Positions 7,061 to 15,252 of a stretch of DNA of 47,685 nt are shown here, piece by piece. The number at the start of each line of letters is the position of its first letter. The first letter of the stretch is position 1. Made by a program: the position numbers and the translations under genes. Source of the DNA: Leptolinea sp. UBA5203 (lineage in GTDB: Bacteria; Chloroflexota; Anaerolineae; Anaerolineales; Anaerolineaceae); NCBI GenBank assembly GCA_002412765.1, contig DHVR01000074.1:1-47685 (forward strand). The letters run 5' to 3'. Below the pieces are notes generated by a model, which saw only the letters and a list, made by a program, of their open reading frames with translations, had not been told where the DNA came from and ran no database searches.

Positions 7061-9316
7061 CTATATCTCAATCTTATCACCGCGAACAGGCTTGCTCAAG
7101 CGCATGCCGTTCACCGTTACTACCAGCGTAGCCCCTACATCCGCGATGACCGCCATCCACATGGTGCCAATGCCAAGGATCACCAGGGTCAAAAAGAACA
7201 ATTTCATCCCCAGAGCAATCCACAGATTAGCTCGCACCATGCGCATGGTTCGCCGCCCCAACGCCAACAAAGCAGGGATCTTCATCAAATTATCATCCAG
7301 TATGGTAATATCCGCGGTTTCCATGGCTTGGGCTGTCCCTTTGCCGCTTGGCGCAATGGCGATACCAATATCCGCGGCAGCCAGGGCTGGACCATCATTG
7401 ATGCCGTCTCCGGCCATCAACGTCAGGCCGTACTGAGCCTGCAAGTTGCGAATCTGAGCTACTTTATCCGCCGGGAATAACTCCCCATGCACTTCATCGG
7501 CGCCGACAATTTTGCCAACCTGGTCCGCGATCACGCGGTCATCCCCGGAGAAGATGGCGACCTGTTCAATGCCCATCTTGTGCAAAGTCTCAATGGTCAA
7601 AGAGGCTGATTCCCGAATGGCATCCGTTACCGTAATTGCGCCCAAATATTGATCATCCTTGGCAATCAGAAGCGGATTCAAGCCGTTGAGGGCATCCGCT
7701 TTAAATTCTTCACAATGGATCTCCTGTTGGGAAGATCGTTGATGATAGCCGCGATGGCTGCCAATATAGACCCATTGACCGGACACTCTTCCAAACACGC
7801 CTTTGCCAATATCCGCCTGGACATCTTCAGCCGGTTGATAGGACATGGATACCCCAGCCCGAACCGATTCATCCACTATGGCACGCGCCAGCGGATGCTC
7901 ACTTTGCTGCTCCACGGCGCTAGCCAGGGCAATCACCCCTCGGCAATTATCGCACCATTCCAAAAGCGACGTTCCCCGCAAGGAATTCTGGTTGCGCACA
8001 CAGGTACAGCCGATGGATCGAACCTGCACCACACTGGGTTCACCGCGGGTAAGTGTGCCAGTTTTATCAAAGGCAACCGCCTTCACCTTCGCCAGAGCTT
8101 CCAAATAGCGCCCGCCGCGGATTACGATGCCATCCCGAAATGCCTGCATCATGGCGCTCATCATACTGACCGGCGTGCTGATCACCAGCGCACAGGGACA
8201 GGCAATCACCAAAATGGACAGACCGCGGTACAACCAACCGGTGGTCTCGCCCTGATTAAGAAAAGGCTGCCCGAAAAAGAGCGGCGGGATACTCACAATC
8301 AACAGCGAGAGCACAATCACAGCCGGAGTATATCGGGAAGCAAAGCGATTGATATATCGCTCAAACGGCGCCTGACTGGCTTGAGCTTCTTCAATTAACC
8401 GGGCCATCTGCGCGATGGTGGAATCCTCGTAGGCTTTTTCCACGGTGATAATCAATACTGCCTGCCCATTGATACTGCCTGCAAAGAGAGAGCTGCCTAC
8501 CTCTTTATGGATCGGCTTGCTTTCCCCAGTAATGGCAGCCTGGTTGACATAGGAATTTCCAGCCAGAACCTGTCCATCAATGGGAATAATTTCGCCAGGT
8601 TTAACCAGGATCGTATCCCCTACCTTCAAAGTAACTACATCCACCAGACGGGTCGTTTCCCCTGCCACAGACGTTTCCCGTAAAGTGGCAGTTTTTGGCT
8701 GGGAGGAGAGCAATTTCCGGATAGCATCCCGGGAGCGTTCGCCGGTGAAACTTTCCAGCGCTTCCCCAATGCCAAATAAAACCATCACCATACCGGCTTC
8801 TGTATAGGCGCCGATGGTGACAGCCCCCAGAGTGGCTATGGTCATCAGGTGATCAATATTTATCCTGAGCTCACGAAGGTTCAATAAGGAACGGAATGCA
8901 TTACGATAAACCGGGAAACCAGCCACGAGCATGGCAATCAAAGAACTGATGAACAGATAAGGAACTTCCCGCTGTAAGATTTCTTCCATAATGAGGCCAG
9001 GGAAGATGAAAACCACACCAATGAGGGAAAGGCGGGATTTTGGGTTGTTCCATAAGAAACTGACAAATTGAGCGAAGGAGTTCAAGGATTTGGGAGCATC
9101 CAAAACCGGGTCATCTACGACAAGGGTATAGCCGTGTTGGCTGACCACCTGGGAGATTGTATCTAAATCAGCACCGGAATTAACAATCAATTGTCCTGTT
9201 GTAAATCGGACTTCACAGTCTTTTACAGATTCCAGTTTCAAGATTGATTTTTGCAGATCCAACGAGCAATCTATACAATCCAGTCCGGATAGTTGATAAG
9301 TTTTATTTTGTGTCAT
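7061..9316 (-). CDS. Heavy-metal P1B-type ATPase (Zn/Cd/Pb exporter)
   Basis: A 751-aa membrane pump that exports divalent metal at the cost of ATP. In order: an N-terminal metal-binding domain with GLDCIDC (Cys14, Cys17), two membrane pairs, the actuator loop TGES (263-266), the transmembrane CPC motif (373-375), the phosphorylated Asp417 in DKTGTLT, SEHPLA (His474), GDGIND (636-641), and a final helix with VIADVGATLVV. The Asp (726) there is characteristic of ZntA-like Zn/Cd/Pb pumps rather than copper pumps. Unusual is a Cys-rich insert after the phosphorylation site (Cys437, 439, 455, 458). It is preceded by a MerR regulator and a promoter with a 20-bp spacer, so metal-induced expression is likely. 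No terminator is obvious after the stop. Confidence 0.93.
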   Translation of the reverse strand: MTQNKTYQLSGLDCIDCSLDLQKSILKLESVKDCEVRFTTGQLIVNSGADLDTISQVVSQHGYTLVVDDPVLDAPKSLNSFAQFVSFLWNNPKSRLSLIGVVFIFPGLIMEEILQREVPYLFISSLIAMLVAGFPVYRNAFRSLLNLRELRINIDHLMTIATLGAVTIGAYTEAGMVMVLFGIGEALESFTGERSRDAIRKLLSSQPKTATLRETSVAGETTRLVDVVTLKVGDTILVKPGEIIPIDGQVLAGNSYVNQAAITGESKPIHKEVGSSLFAGSINGQAVLIITVEKAYEDSTIAQMARLIEEAQASQAPFERYINRFASRYTPAVIVLSLLIVSIPPLFFGQPFLNQGETTGWLYRGLSILVIACPCALVISTPVSMMSAMMQAFRDGIVIRGGRYLEALAKVKAVAFDKTGTLTRGEPSVVQVRSIGCTCVRNQNSLRGTSLLEWCDNCRGVIALASAVEQQSEHPLARAIVDESVRAGVSMSYQPAEDVQADIGKGVFGRVSGQWVYIGSHRGYHQRSSQQEIHCEEFKADALNGLNPLLIAKDDQYLGAITVTDAIRESASLTIETLHKMGIEQVAIFSGDDRVIADQVGKIVGADEVHGELFPADKVAQIRNLQAQYGLTLMAGDGINDGPALAAADIGIAIAPSGKGTAQAMETADITILDDNLMKIPALLALGRRTMRMVRANLWIALGMKLFFLTLVILGIGTMWMAVIADVGATLVVTVNGMRLSKPVRGDKIEI

Positions 9317-9345
9317 AGTACCCTGCTTTATTGTTATGTTCCCCC

Positions 9346-9377
9346 ATCATACACGTTCAAGTCAGGTTGAAGGTCAA
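9346..9377 (-). promoter_or_regulatory. MerR-type promoter of the metal ATPase (20-bp spacer)
   Basis: On the minus strand, TTGACC (9372-9377) and TATGAT (9346-9351) are separated by 20 bp, and the spacer contains the dyad TTCAA-N6-TTGAA. Over-long spacers with a central dyad are the signature of MerR-family activators, which untwist the DNA when metal is bound. The -35 box overlaps the stop codon of the merR-like gene itself. Confidence 0.75.
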
Positions 9378-10162
9378 GAGTATTCTGAAAACTCATGTTC
9401 CAAAGCCAGGAAAAGACGGGCATAGATGAATGCATTTTTCCCCCTTGCTTTCAACAAATAACCATCTTCCGCAATGGAGATGCCAGGGGGCATGGATTCA
9501 GCAGAGCTGTGGGCCGTACAATCGGCTTCGAAAGCGGCTAATTGTTCCAGTGCTTTGAAAACAGAATTATCCTTGGATATGACTAAAATAAAATAAGTGT
9601 CTTCTTCGCGCCAGAGATGAAAATGCATGCCATGCAAGGGCTGCAGAATAGCATAAGCTTCTTCAAATGATATATGGCAGTGCGTAACGACAATTAACCA
9701 ATCCAGCACCTGCTGCAAAGGCCGCCGCATGGGATCGGAACACACTCTTTCGATCATCTGTGAGAACAAATCCGAACCATTTAGGGTTTTCTTATCTTCT
9801 AATTGATCGTACAAGGTTTGCATGAAGATGCCCATTTCATGGCGATGAATCAATAAATTCGTCACCTGCCGTTCAATTTCGAGGTAACGCTCTTCAACCA
9901 ATTGGACCAATGCGGCTGAGGAAACTTCCTGGCCTTGTTGGTAACCAAGCAGATGTTTAACATCCTGCAAGGAGAACCCCAACTGCTGTGCTCTTTTAAT
10001 GAAGAGGAGCTGTCTGACTGCCTGTGGCAGATACATGCGATATCCGGATGGAGTGCGGGTTTCAGGGTTCAATAATCCTTCTGATTCGTAATAACGGATG
10101 GCGGAAGGAGCCAGACCGGCTCTTTTTGCAACTTCCCCGATAGTTAATAAATCACTTTTCAT
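9374..10162 (-). CDS. MerR-family transcriptional regulator, probably metal-responsive
   Basis: A 262-aa regulator. Residues ~5-75 form the MerR winged helix-turn-helix (LTIGEVAKRAGLAPSAIRYY, ESEGLLNPE, GYRMY), followed by a long dimerisation helix (~80-125). The C-terminal ~130 residues are unlike the short metal loop of ZntR or CueR; they contain scattered Cys/His (CSDPMRRP, THCHIS, ADCTAHS) that could form an effector site. The ATG at 10162 is preferred over a TTG at 10174. It is transcribed with the AspT-type transporter (18 bp upstream) and lies directly before the ATPase, whose promoter has MerR geometry. Regulation of that promoter is a strong inference; the ligand is not known. Confidence 0.88.
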   Translation of the reverse strand: MKSDLLTIGEVAKRAGLAPSAIRYYESEGLLNPETRTPSGYRMYLPQAVRQLLFIKRAQQLGFSLQDVKHLLGYQQGQEVSSAALVQLVEERYLEIERQVTNLLIHRHEMGIFMQTLYDQLEDKKTLNGSDLFSQMIERVCSDPMRRPLQQVLDWLIVVTHCHISFEEAYAILQPLHGMHFHLWREEDTYFILVISKDNSVFKALEQLAAFEADCTAHSSAESMPPGISIAEDGYLLKARGKNAFIYARLFLALEHEFSEYS

Positions 10163-10180
10163 ACATGTTTCCAATATCCA

Positions 10181-11836
10181 TTAAACAGCCAAACCTGTCA
10201 GAAAGATTAGAATAGTTTGTGCTAATAAAATCTTTGTGATCATCGCCACAGGATAAACCATGGCATAGCCAACATTGGGTAATTCTGATTCTGTTTGCTC
10301 CAAAGCAAACGCCAAAACAGCTGGTTGTGTGTGCATGCCTGCAACTACACCAGTCAAAATCCCCATGGGTATATGCATCACCTTGTACCCAATGAATAAC
10401 GCCAGCATGGCGGTTAAGCAGGTGACAAAAATCCCTGCCAAAAACATACTTCCCCCATTTCCACTAAGCAGGGTTTCAAAAAAGGCATAGCCAGAGCGGG
10501 TTCCGACGGTGGCAAGGAACAAAACCAACCCAATTTGCCGAAGGACTAAATTGGCGCTATAAGGAATCGTCCATACCAGGGGGCCAGTTCGTCCAATGGC
10601 ACCCAACACTATCGCCATCAATAAGGGTCCCCCAGCAATACCCAATTTAAAGATCATCCCCCCCGGCAATGGGATGGGGATCTCCCCCACTAAAAGCCCA
10701 AGAACAATCCCTGCGCCAAAGGTAAAGACATTGAATTCACTGATCCCTTTAAAGGAATCGCCACAAACTTTACGGATCACTTCGATCTCTGCTTGTTTAG
10801 TGACAACTTGTAATTGATCACCCAGGTATAATTTCGTGTCACCATGGGGGAGGAACTCAGCATCCCCCCGTCGTATCCGGGTTACCATCACATCCGGGCT
10901 TGAGAATTGGGCAATATCCCGCATCCGTTTTCCGGCAACTTTTTGGCTCGAAATGAAAATGCGGAACTTATCATAAACGCGTAAATCGTAATTCAGATGG
11001 TCTGCACTGATGGTGCCTAATACAGAGACGACTTTATCTAAATCCTCTGAGGAGGCTATCACATGCAGCAAATCCCCCTGTTTAAGCAGCGTATCCCTGT
11101 GGCTCAATTCCAGCATCTCACCCGACAAATGGCGGCCAAAAATTACATTCCAGCGATATTTTTTAATCAAAGTCTGGACGTTTTCTTCAAAATCAGCTTT
11201 TATCAGAATAGTCTCATTGGATAATTGCTCGAAGTTTGCCCCGCCCAGTTGATGGATTTTTGCTTCCTGTTGATAATTTACTTTCCAAATCTTCTGAAAG
11301 AAATTAATAGCCAGAATCACACCCAGCACCCCCACCGGATAGGTGATGGAATAAGCAACCACAGGTTCTGCCTGAGCTAATTCCAGAACACCTGCGGGAA
11401 CCACACCCTGTAAAAATTCCAAAACCGCAGCCAAAGCAGGGGTATTGGTTAAACTGCCTGAAAACAAACCAGCCGTTTGGGATCCGGTAAATCCAAACAG
11501 AAAATGAGTGCCAACAGCCAGACCAGCTGCCGCAATCAAACAAAGCACAATCAACACATTGTACGACACACCTTTCTTACGCAGGGAATCAAAAAACATG
11601 GGCGCACTGGTCAACCCAATGCTATAGACAAAAATAACCAGCCCAAATTTGTAAATGATTTCTGGTAATTTTATATTGGGATCTAGAGCACCAATGATTA
11701 AGCCAACAAACAAGACCGCTGAGACCCCCAGACTGGCTCCACGAAATTTTAATTTCCCCAAAGGAAATCCTATGGCGGCAACCATAAATAAAAGCAAAAC
11801 AGGGTTTTCACTTAACAAGTCAATCATATACTTCAT
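10181..11836 (-). CDS. AspT/YidE-type putative antiporter with two RCK_C domains
   Basis: A 551-aa membrane protein of the aspartate-alanine-exchanger superfamily. Two half-repeats of about five transmembrane segments (residues ~1-190 and ~370-551) surround a cytosolic region with two RCK_C/TrkA-C modules (~200-285 and ~290-365). The signature GLFSGSLTNTPALAAVLEF in the first half and GMHTQPAVLAFALEQT in the second mark the substrate path. Known members exchange dicarboxylates or amino acids, but most are uncharacterised, so the substrate stays open. It sits upstream of the metal regulator in the same direction, which suggests a shared transcript. The start could also be the Met at residue 4. 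Confidence 0.85.
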   Translation of the reverse strand: MKYMIDLLSENPVLLLFMVAAIGFPLGKLKFRGASLGVSAVLFVGLIIGALDPNIKLPEIIYKFGLVIFVYSIGLTSAPMFFDSLRKKGVSYNVLIVLCLIAAAGLAVGTHFLFGFTGSQTAGLFSGSLTNTPALAAVLEFLQGVVPAGVLELAQAEPVVAYSITYPVGVLGVILAINFFQKIWKVNYQQEAKIHQLGGANFEQLSNETILIKADFEENVQTLIKKYRWNVIFGRHLSGEMLELSHRDTLLKQGDLLHVIASSEDLDKVVSVLGTISADHLNYDLRVYDKFRIFISSQKVAGKRMRDIAQFSSPDVMVTRIRRGDAEFLPHGDTKLYLGDQLQVVTKQAEIEVIRKVCGDSFKGISEFNVFTFGAGIVLGLLVGEIPIPLPGGMIFKLGIAGGPLLMAIVLGAIGRTGPLVWTIPYSANLVLRQIGLVLFLATVGTRSGYAFFETLLSGNGGSMFLAGIFVTCLTAMLALFIGYKVMHIPMGILTGVVAGMHTQPAVLAFALEQTESELPNVGYAMVYPVAMITKILLAQTILIFLTGLAV

Positions 11837-11876
11837 AGGTTGATTTTACACTTATTATGGAAAGAATGCTCAGCTT

Positions 11877-12599
11877 TTAGAATGCAAGTCCGCGAACGGA
11901 TACATCCGAAATGACTTTCCTGGCTATTTCAGCCATCTCATTAAGTTGAACATCGGGAAGAGGTTCCAGGTATCGATACCGGGCATCCAGGGTCATCACT
12001 GGACGAAATTGCTGCAGTACATAGTGCTGCACAGGACCGATCCATTCAACGATATCGGTTACAGCCTGGATATCAATCACTTGTGGAATAACGGTGGTGC
12101 GAATCTCATAATCCACCGAACTCTGCTTTAAAAGGGTCAGGCTTTGATCAATTTTTGAGACGGCAAAATCTTTCATCCCCGAGACCAGCGGATAGAGTCT
12201 CTTTGAACCTTTAACGTCCATGGCGACCATATCCACCAGGTTGTGCGACAGTATTTCAGCCAATCGATCCGGAAAGCAGCCGTTGGTATCCAGTTTTATG
12301 GCTATCTTTAACGAGCGAAATTGCTCCAGCAAATCCAAAGTCTCCGGACGAAGCAAAGGTTCACCCCCAGAGACGACAATCCCATCCACCATACCTGCAC
12401 GATCTTTGAGATAAGTAAATATTTCAGACAGATCGATCGATTCATATCTTTCCGGATAGGTGATTAACTCCGGGTTATGGCAAATGGGGCAGCGTAAATT
12501 ACACCCTTCGGTATAGAGTACCGTGGCGATTTTTCCAGGATAATCAATGAGAGAAGTTCGTACCCAGCCTTTTACGAAGTCGATGCTATGTTGGCCCAT
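11877..12599 (-). CDS. nrdG: Anaerobic ribonucleotide reductase-activating protein (radical SAM)
   Basis: A 240-aa radical-SAM activase that generates the glycyl radical on class III ribonucleotide reductase. The [4Fe-4S] motif is CNLRCPICHNPEL (Cys33, Cys37, Cys40), with the substrate-side VVSGGEPLLRPE and the TNG strand (KLDTNGCFPDRL). The N-terminal GWVRTSLIDYPGKIATVLY is typical of the longer NrdG/pyruvate-formate-lyase activator subgroup. The start at 12599 has AAAAGGT upstream; a longer frame to 12659 is rejected because it would overlap the preceding small gene further. It overlaps that gene by 14 bp, indicating coupling. Last gene of the riboswitch-controlled nrd operon. Confidence 0.9.
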   Translation of the reverse strand: MGQHSIDFVKGWVRTSLIDYPGKIATVLYTEGCNLRCPICHNPELITYPERYESIDLSEIFTYLKDRAGMVDGIVVSGGEPLLRPETLDLLEQFRSLKIAIKLDTNGCFPDRLAEILSHNLVDMVAMDVKGSKRLYPLVSGMKDFAVSKIDQSLTLLKQSSVDYEIRTTVIPQVIDIQAVTDIVEWIGPVQHYVLQQFRPVMTLDARYRYLEPLPDVQLNEMAEIARKVISDVSVRGLAF

Positions 12600-12798
12600 C
12601 CGGTTTGTACCTTTTAAGACGAAATGTCGTCCGTTCTTCGAATTCCAGTTGCTTGGCATGGTTCCAGCTTTGGACAGGTCTTAGGTAACCCACCACCCTG
12701 GAATATACTTCACATGGAATCTTAATTTTAACGGATAGATCCAAATTCGATTGGTGACATTCATCTGGTTTTTGCTGCATTTCTTGTAATGGATTCAT
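12586..12798 (-). CDS. Stand-alone glycyl-radical-loop protein of class III RNR (70 aa)
   Basis: This small protein contains PCEVYSRVVGYLRPVQSW followed by NHAKQLEFEERTTF. This is the sequence that normally forms the extreme C-terminus of NrdD, including the glycyl-radical Gly in the RVxGY motif (here Gly37). It has its own strong ribosome binding site (GAGGAGTAAGG) and starts 31 bases after the NrdD stop, so it is a deliberate separate gene rather than a simple frameshift. The adjoining NrdD lacks this loop. By analogy with the autonomous glycyl-radical protein GrcA/YfiD of pyruvate formate-lyase, it probably inserts into NrdD and is activated by NrdG. I recall similar short database entries named as RNR, but cannot check them. 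Confidence 0.8.
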   Translation of the reverse strand: MNPLQEMQQKPDECHQSNLDLSVKIKIPCEVYSRVVGYLRPVQSWNHAKQLEFEERTTFRLKRYKPDGPT

Positions 12799-12829
12799 AC
12801 CTTACTCCTCACAATAGGATGATGATTTC

Positions 12830-14848
12830 TTACGCCGGTACCGAAACCCCGTAACGGTGCAGATCTTCGGCTGTGTGTTCATAGGGACAAAAAGCCTGTT
12901 CGCCGGATAAATATCCATGCACCGGACAGATGCTGAAAGTCGGCGTCAGGGTGATATAGGGCAGGTGATACCGCTTGGTAATGACCTGAATCAGTTTCCT
13001 GGCCTGGCGCCAATCTGAAAGCCGTTCCCCCAAAAAGACATGCTGCACGGTTCCACCGGTGTACAGAGGCTGAACTTGATCCTGATGATCAAGCACTTCA
13101 AACAAATCATCGCTGAATTGGACCGGCAGTTGGGTGGAATTGGTGTAATAAGGGGTTTCCGCCGTGCCGCTGGTATGAATCCCGGGGAAATGGGCTGAAT
13201 CCAATTTTGCCAAACGATAGGTTGCACCCTCCGCTGGTGTAGCTTCCAGGTTATATAGATTTCCCGTCTCCTGTTGAAAGGCTTGGATTTTTTTCAGGAT
13301 AAATTTCATGACCTTTTGTGTAAAGGCCACACTCTCCTCATCCGAGATGGGTTTTCCAAACAAATTCAAGCAGGCTTCATGCATACCAATAATCCCTACG
13401 GTTGAAAAATGGTTGGTCCAATACTTTCCGCTACGTTCATACACGCCTGAAAGATAAATTTGACAGTAAGGATATAATCCCTGTGCAGTGAAGTCCTCAA
13501 TCGTTTTTCGCTTGATCTCCAAACTGGTACGGGCAATCCGCAATAATTGCCCCAACTGTGAAAGAAAACTCTCTTCTGAATCCGATAGATAACCCAACCG
13601 TGCCAGATTGATCGTCACTACTCCCACCGATCCAGTCAATGGAGCAGAAGCGAACAAGCCGCCGATCCGTTTCTGTAATTCTCGGTTATCCAAGCGCAAT
13701 CGGCAGCACATGGATCGGGCATCATCGGCCTTCATGTCACTGTTTACAAAATTCGCAAAATAAGGAATCCCATAACGTGCCGTCATCTCCCAAACGGGTT
13801 GTAAAGCCTCCTCTTCCCAGGGAAAATCAGGAGTGATGTTATAGGTCGGTATGGGGAAAGTAAAAACCCGCCCCTTGGCGTCTCCTTCCAGCATCACTTC
13901 AGCGAAAGCACGGTTTAACATCATGATTTCAGGTTGAAAATCTCCATAGCAAACGTCCTGCATCTCCCCGCCAATCACCACCGCTTGATCCCGCAAAGTA
14001 GAGGGGACATCCAAATCCAGGGTGAGGTTGGTAAATGGTGTTTGGAAACCCACTCGGGTGGGGACATTGAGGTTGAAAATAAATTCCTGTATGGCCTGTT
14101 TGACGGCCGGATAATCCAGCGCGTCAAAGCGGATAAACGGCGCCAGGAGGGTATCAAAATTGGATACAGCCACCGCTCCAGCAGATTCACCCTGCATGGT
14201 GTAAAAGAAATTGACCAATTGACCCAGTGCAGTGCGAAAATGACGCGGCGGCGAACTTTCCACTTTACTGCTTACTCCGCCAAATCCGCGCTGCAGCAAA
14301 TCGAATAAGTCCCAACCACAGCAATAAACCGAAAGCAAACCCAGATCATGAATGTGGATCTCCCCTTCGCGGTGAGCCTGCTGCACCTCCTGCGGGTAGA
14401 TTTTTTCCAGCCAATATTTCGCTGCGATGGTGGAGGCCAAATAATAGTTCAAACCCTGCAGGGAGTAATTCATATTACTGTTTTCGCGGATACGCCAGTC
14501 GCTCACCTGTAAATAATCTTCCACCAGTTTTTCAGCGTCAAATAAGAGGGCTTTTGAATTGCGCATGGCATTTCTTTTTTCGCGATACAGGATGTATGCC
14601 TTGGCAATTTTTGGATAACCGGATTTAATCAGTACTTCTTCAACAGTATCCTGAATCTCCTCCACCGAAGGAGGCGTTGCAGCCCCTCTCCGGGATAAGT
14701 ACCCCAACACGGCCAGGCCAATCATCTCAGCCCACTGATCATTCATACCGGCACTCACTGCTGTGGACGCTTTTAAAACTGCCTGCTCGATCCGTTGCAA
14801 ATCAAAAGCCACCTGCTGCCCATTTCTTTTAATGACCCAATCTACCAT
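12830..14848 (-). CDS. nrdD: Anaerobic (class III) ribonucleoside-triphosphate reductase, catalytic part without glycyl loop
   Basis: A 672-aa reductase that makes deoxyribonucleotides without oxygen. Residues 1-95 are an ATP-cone allosteric domain (VIKRNGQQVAFD), followed by the 10-strand barrel with HIHDLG and the thiyl-radical Cys in DARSMCCRLRLDN (Cys381/382). The C-terminus reaches only the zinc-ribbon start, TPTFSICPVHGYLSGEQAFC then PYEH, and ends 14 residues later. The usual second half with CEVYSRVVGY is missing and is encoded by the next small gene. GGGAGGG lies before the ATG. Expression is controlled by a B12 riboswitch, implying that a B12-dependent class II enzyme exists elsewhere in the genome. 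Confidence 0.93.
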   Translation of the reverse strand: MVDWVIKRNGQQVAFDLQRIEQAVLKASTAVSAGMNDQWAEMIGLAVLGYLSRRGAATPPSVEEIQDTVEEVLIKSGYPKIAKAYILYREKRNAMRNSKALLFDAEKLVEDYLQVSDWRIRENSNMNYSLQGLNYYLASTIAAKYWLEKIYPQEVQQAHREGEIHIHDLGLLSVYCCGWDLFDLLQRGFGGVSSKVESSPPRHFRTALGQLVNFFYTMQGESAGAVAVSNFDTLLAPFIRFDALDYPAVKQAIQEFIFNLNVPTRVGFQTPFTNLTLDLDVPSTLRDQAVVIGGEMQDVCYGDFQPEIMMLNRAFAEVMLEGDAKGRVFTFPIPTYNITPDFPWEEEALQPVWEMTARYGIPYFANFVNSDMKADDARSMCCRLRLDNRELQKRIGGLFASAPLTGSVGVVTINLARLGYLSDSEESFLSQLGQLLRIARTSLEIKRKTIEDFTAQGLYPYCQIYLSGVYERSGKYWTNHFSTVGIIGMHEACLNLFGKPISDEESVAFTQKVMKFILKKIQAFQQETGNLYNLEATPAEGATYRLAKLDSAHFPGIHTSGTAETPYYTNSTQLPVQFSDDLFEVLDHQDQVQPLYTGGTVQHVFLGERLSDWRQARKLIQVITKRYHLPYITLTPTFSICPVHGYLSGEQAFCPYEHTAEDLHRYGVSVPA

Positions 14849-14863
14849 ACAACCCTCCCGTTG

Positions 14864-14897
14864 AAATAAAAAAAGACTGCCTTTTGCAAGACAGTCT
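14864..14897 (-). terminator. Riboswitch expression-platform terminator
   Basis: On the minus strand, AGACTG pairs with CAGTCT with additional CTT/AAG pairing inside, followed by a run of seven T. It lies between the cobalamin aptamer and nrdD, as expected for premature termination when B12 is bound. Confidence 0.85.
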
Positions 14898-14944
14898 GGT
14901 AGTTAATGAAGATTTACCATTCCTTTCTCGCGAAGGAATTAAAA

Positions 14945-15065
14945 TACACATGACAGGCGACCTGGCTTACAGATAAACTCTGATTACAGTTGCGGGACAG
15001 CGCCGGAATTTCACCGGACTTCGCTGAAGACCTTTATGAGGTTCATGTTGCTCTATTCATTTATT
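14945..15065 (-). ncRNA. Cobalamin (B12) riboswitch aptamer
   Basis: The minus strand carries the conserved core: CCGGTGAAATTCCGGCGCTG then TCCCGCAACTGTAAT (14983-15019), and the B12-box GTAAGCCAGGTCGCCTG (14954-14970). The order and spacing match the cobalamin riboswitch family. Together with the terminator at 14864-14897 it should switch off nrdD, the glycyl-loop gene and nrdG when adenosylcobalamin is plentiful, an arrangement known for B12-independent ribonucleotide reductases. Confidence 0.92.
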
Positions 15066-15071
15066 TATGGG

Positions 15072-15077
15072 AGTATA
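15072..15077 (-). promoter_or_regulatory. Extended -10 promoter element for the riboswitch-nrd operon
   Basis: The minus strand reads TGATATACT, a TGn-extended -10 (TATACT). The predicted transcription start near 15065 matches the 5' edge of the aptamer. No good -35 was found, which is usual for extended -10 promoters. Confidence 0.5.
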
Positions 15078-15141
15078 TCACAGCTCTGGTTTATGAATGG
15101 GCAGATTGAGAGGATTATTTTTAGTACATCATCTTCGATTC

Positions 15142-15158
15142 CAATTGATTTTCAATTG
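15142..15158. repeat. Short inverted repeat upstream of the RHH gene pair
   Basis: CAATTGA and TCAATTG with a 3-bp spacer form a perfect 7-3-7 dyad between the divergent riboswitch promoter and the promoter at 15175. It could be an operator, but no regulator can be assigned. Confidence 0.4.
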
Positions 15159-15174
15159 AGATCCTATTTGACTC

Positions 15175-15203
15175 TTGACAGCCAACACAAATTGATGTAA
15201 TCT
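15175..15203 (+). promoter_or_regulatory. Sigma-70 promoter of the RHH-like gene pair
   Basis: TTGACA (15175-15180), a 17-bp spacer and TAATCT (15198-15203) give a good promoter; the start of transcription would be near 15210. Confidence 0.7.
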
Positions 15204-15232
15204 TGTATTATGTAATTGAATTACACGTAATC
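15197..15232. promoter_or_regulatory. Repeated GTAATY operator overlapping -10 and transcription start
   Basis: GTAATC/GTAATT occurs at 15197, 15212 and 15227, exactly 15 bp apart, and the middle copy forms the dyad TGTAATTGAATTACA (15211-15225). A related GTATTA sits at 15205. Short half-sites in phase over a promoter are typical for ribbon-helix-helix repressors, and the two genes that follow encode such domains, so autoregulation is likely. Confidence 0.5.
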
Positions 15233-15252
15233 ACCGATTTATTGGAGGTAGC

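Noticed and set aside
7649..8398. 249-codon open frame on the plus strand inside the metal ATPase gene
   Set aside because: It is antisense to a gene with complete P-type ATPase motifs; composition (His/Arg/Gln-rich, no domain) is that of a shadow frame.
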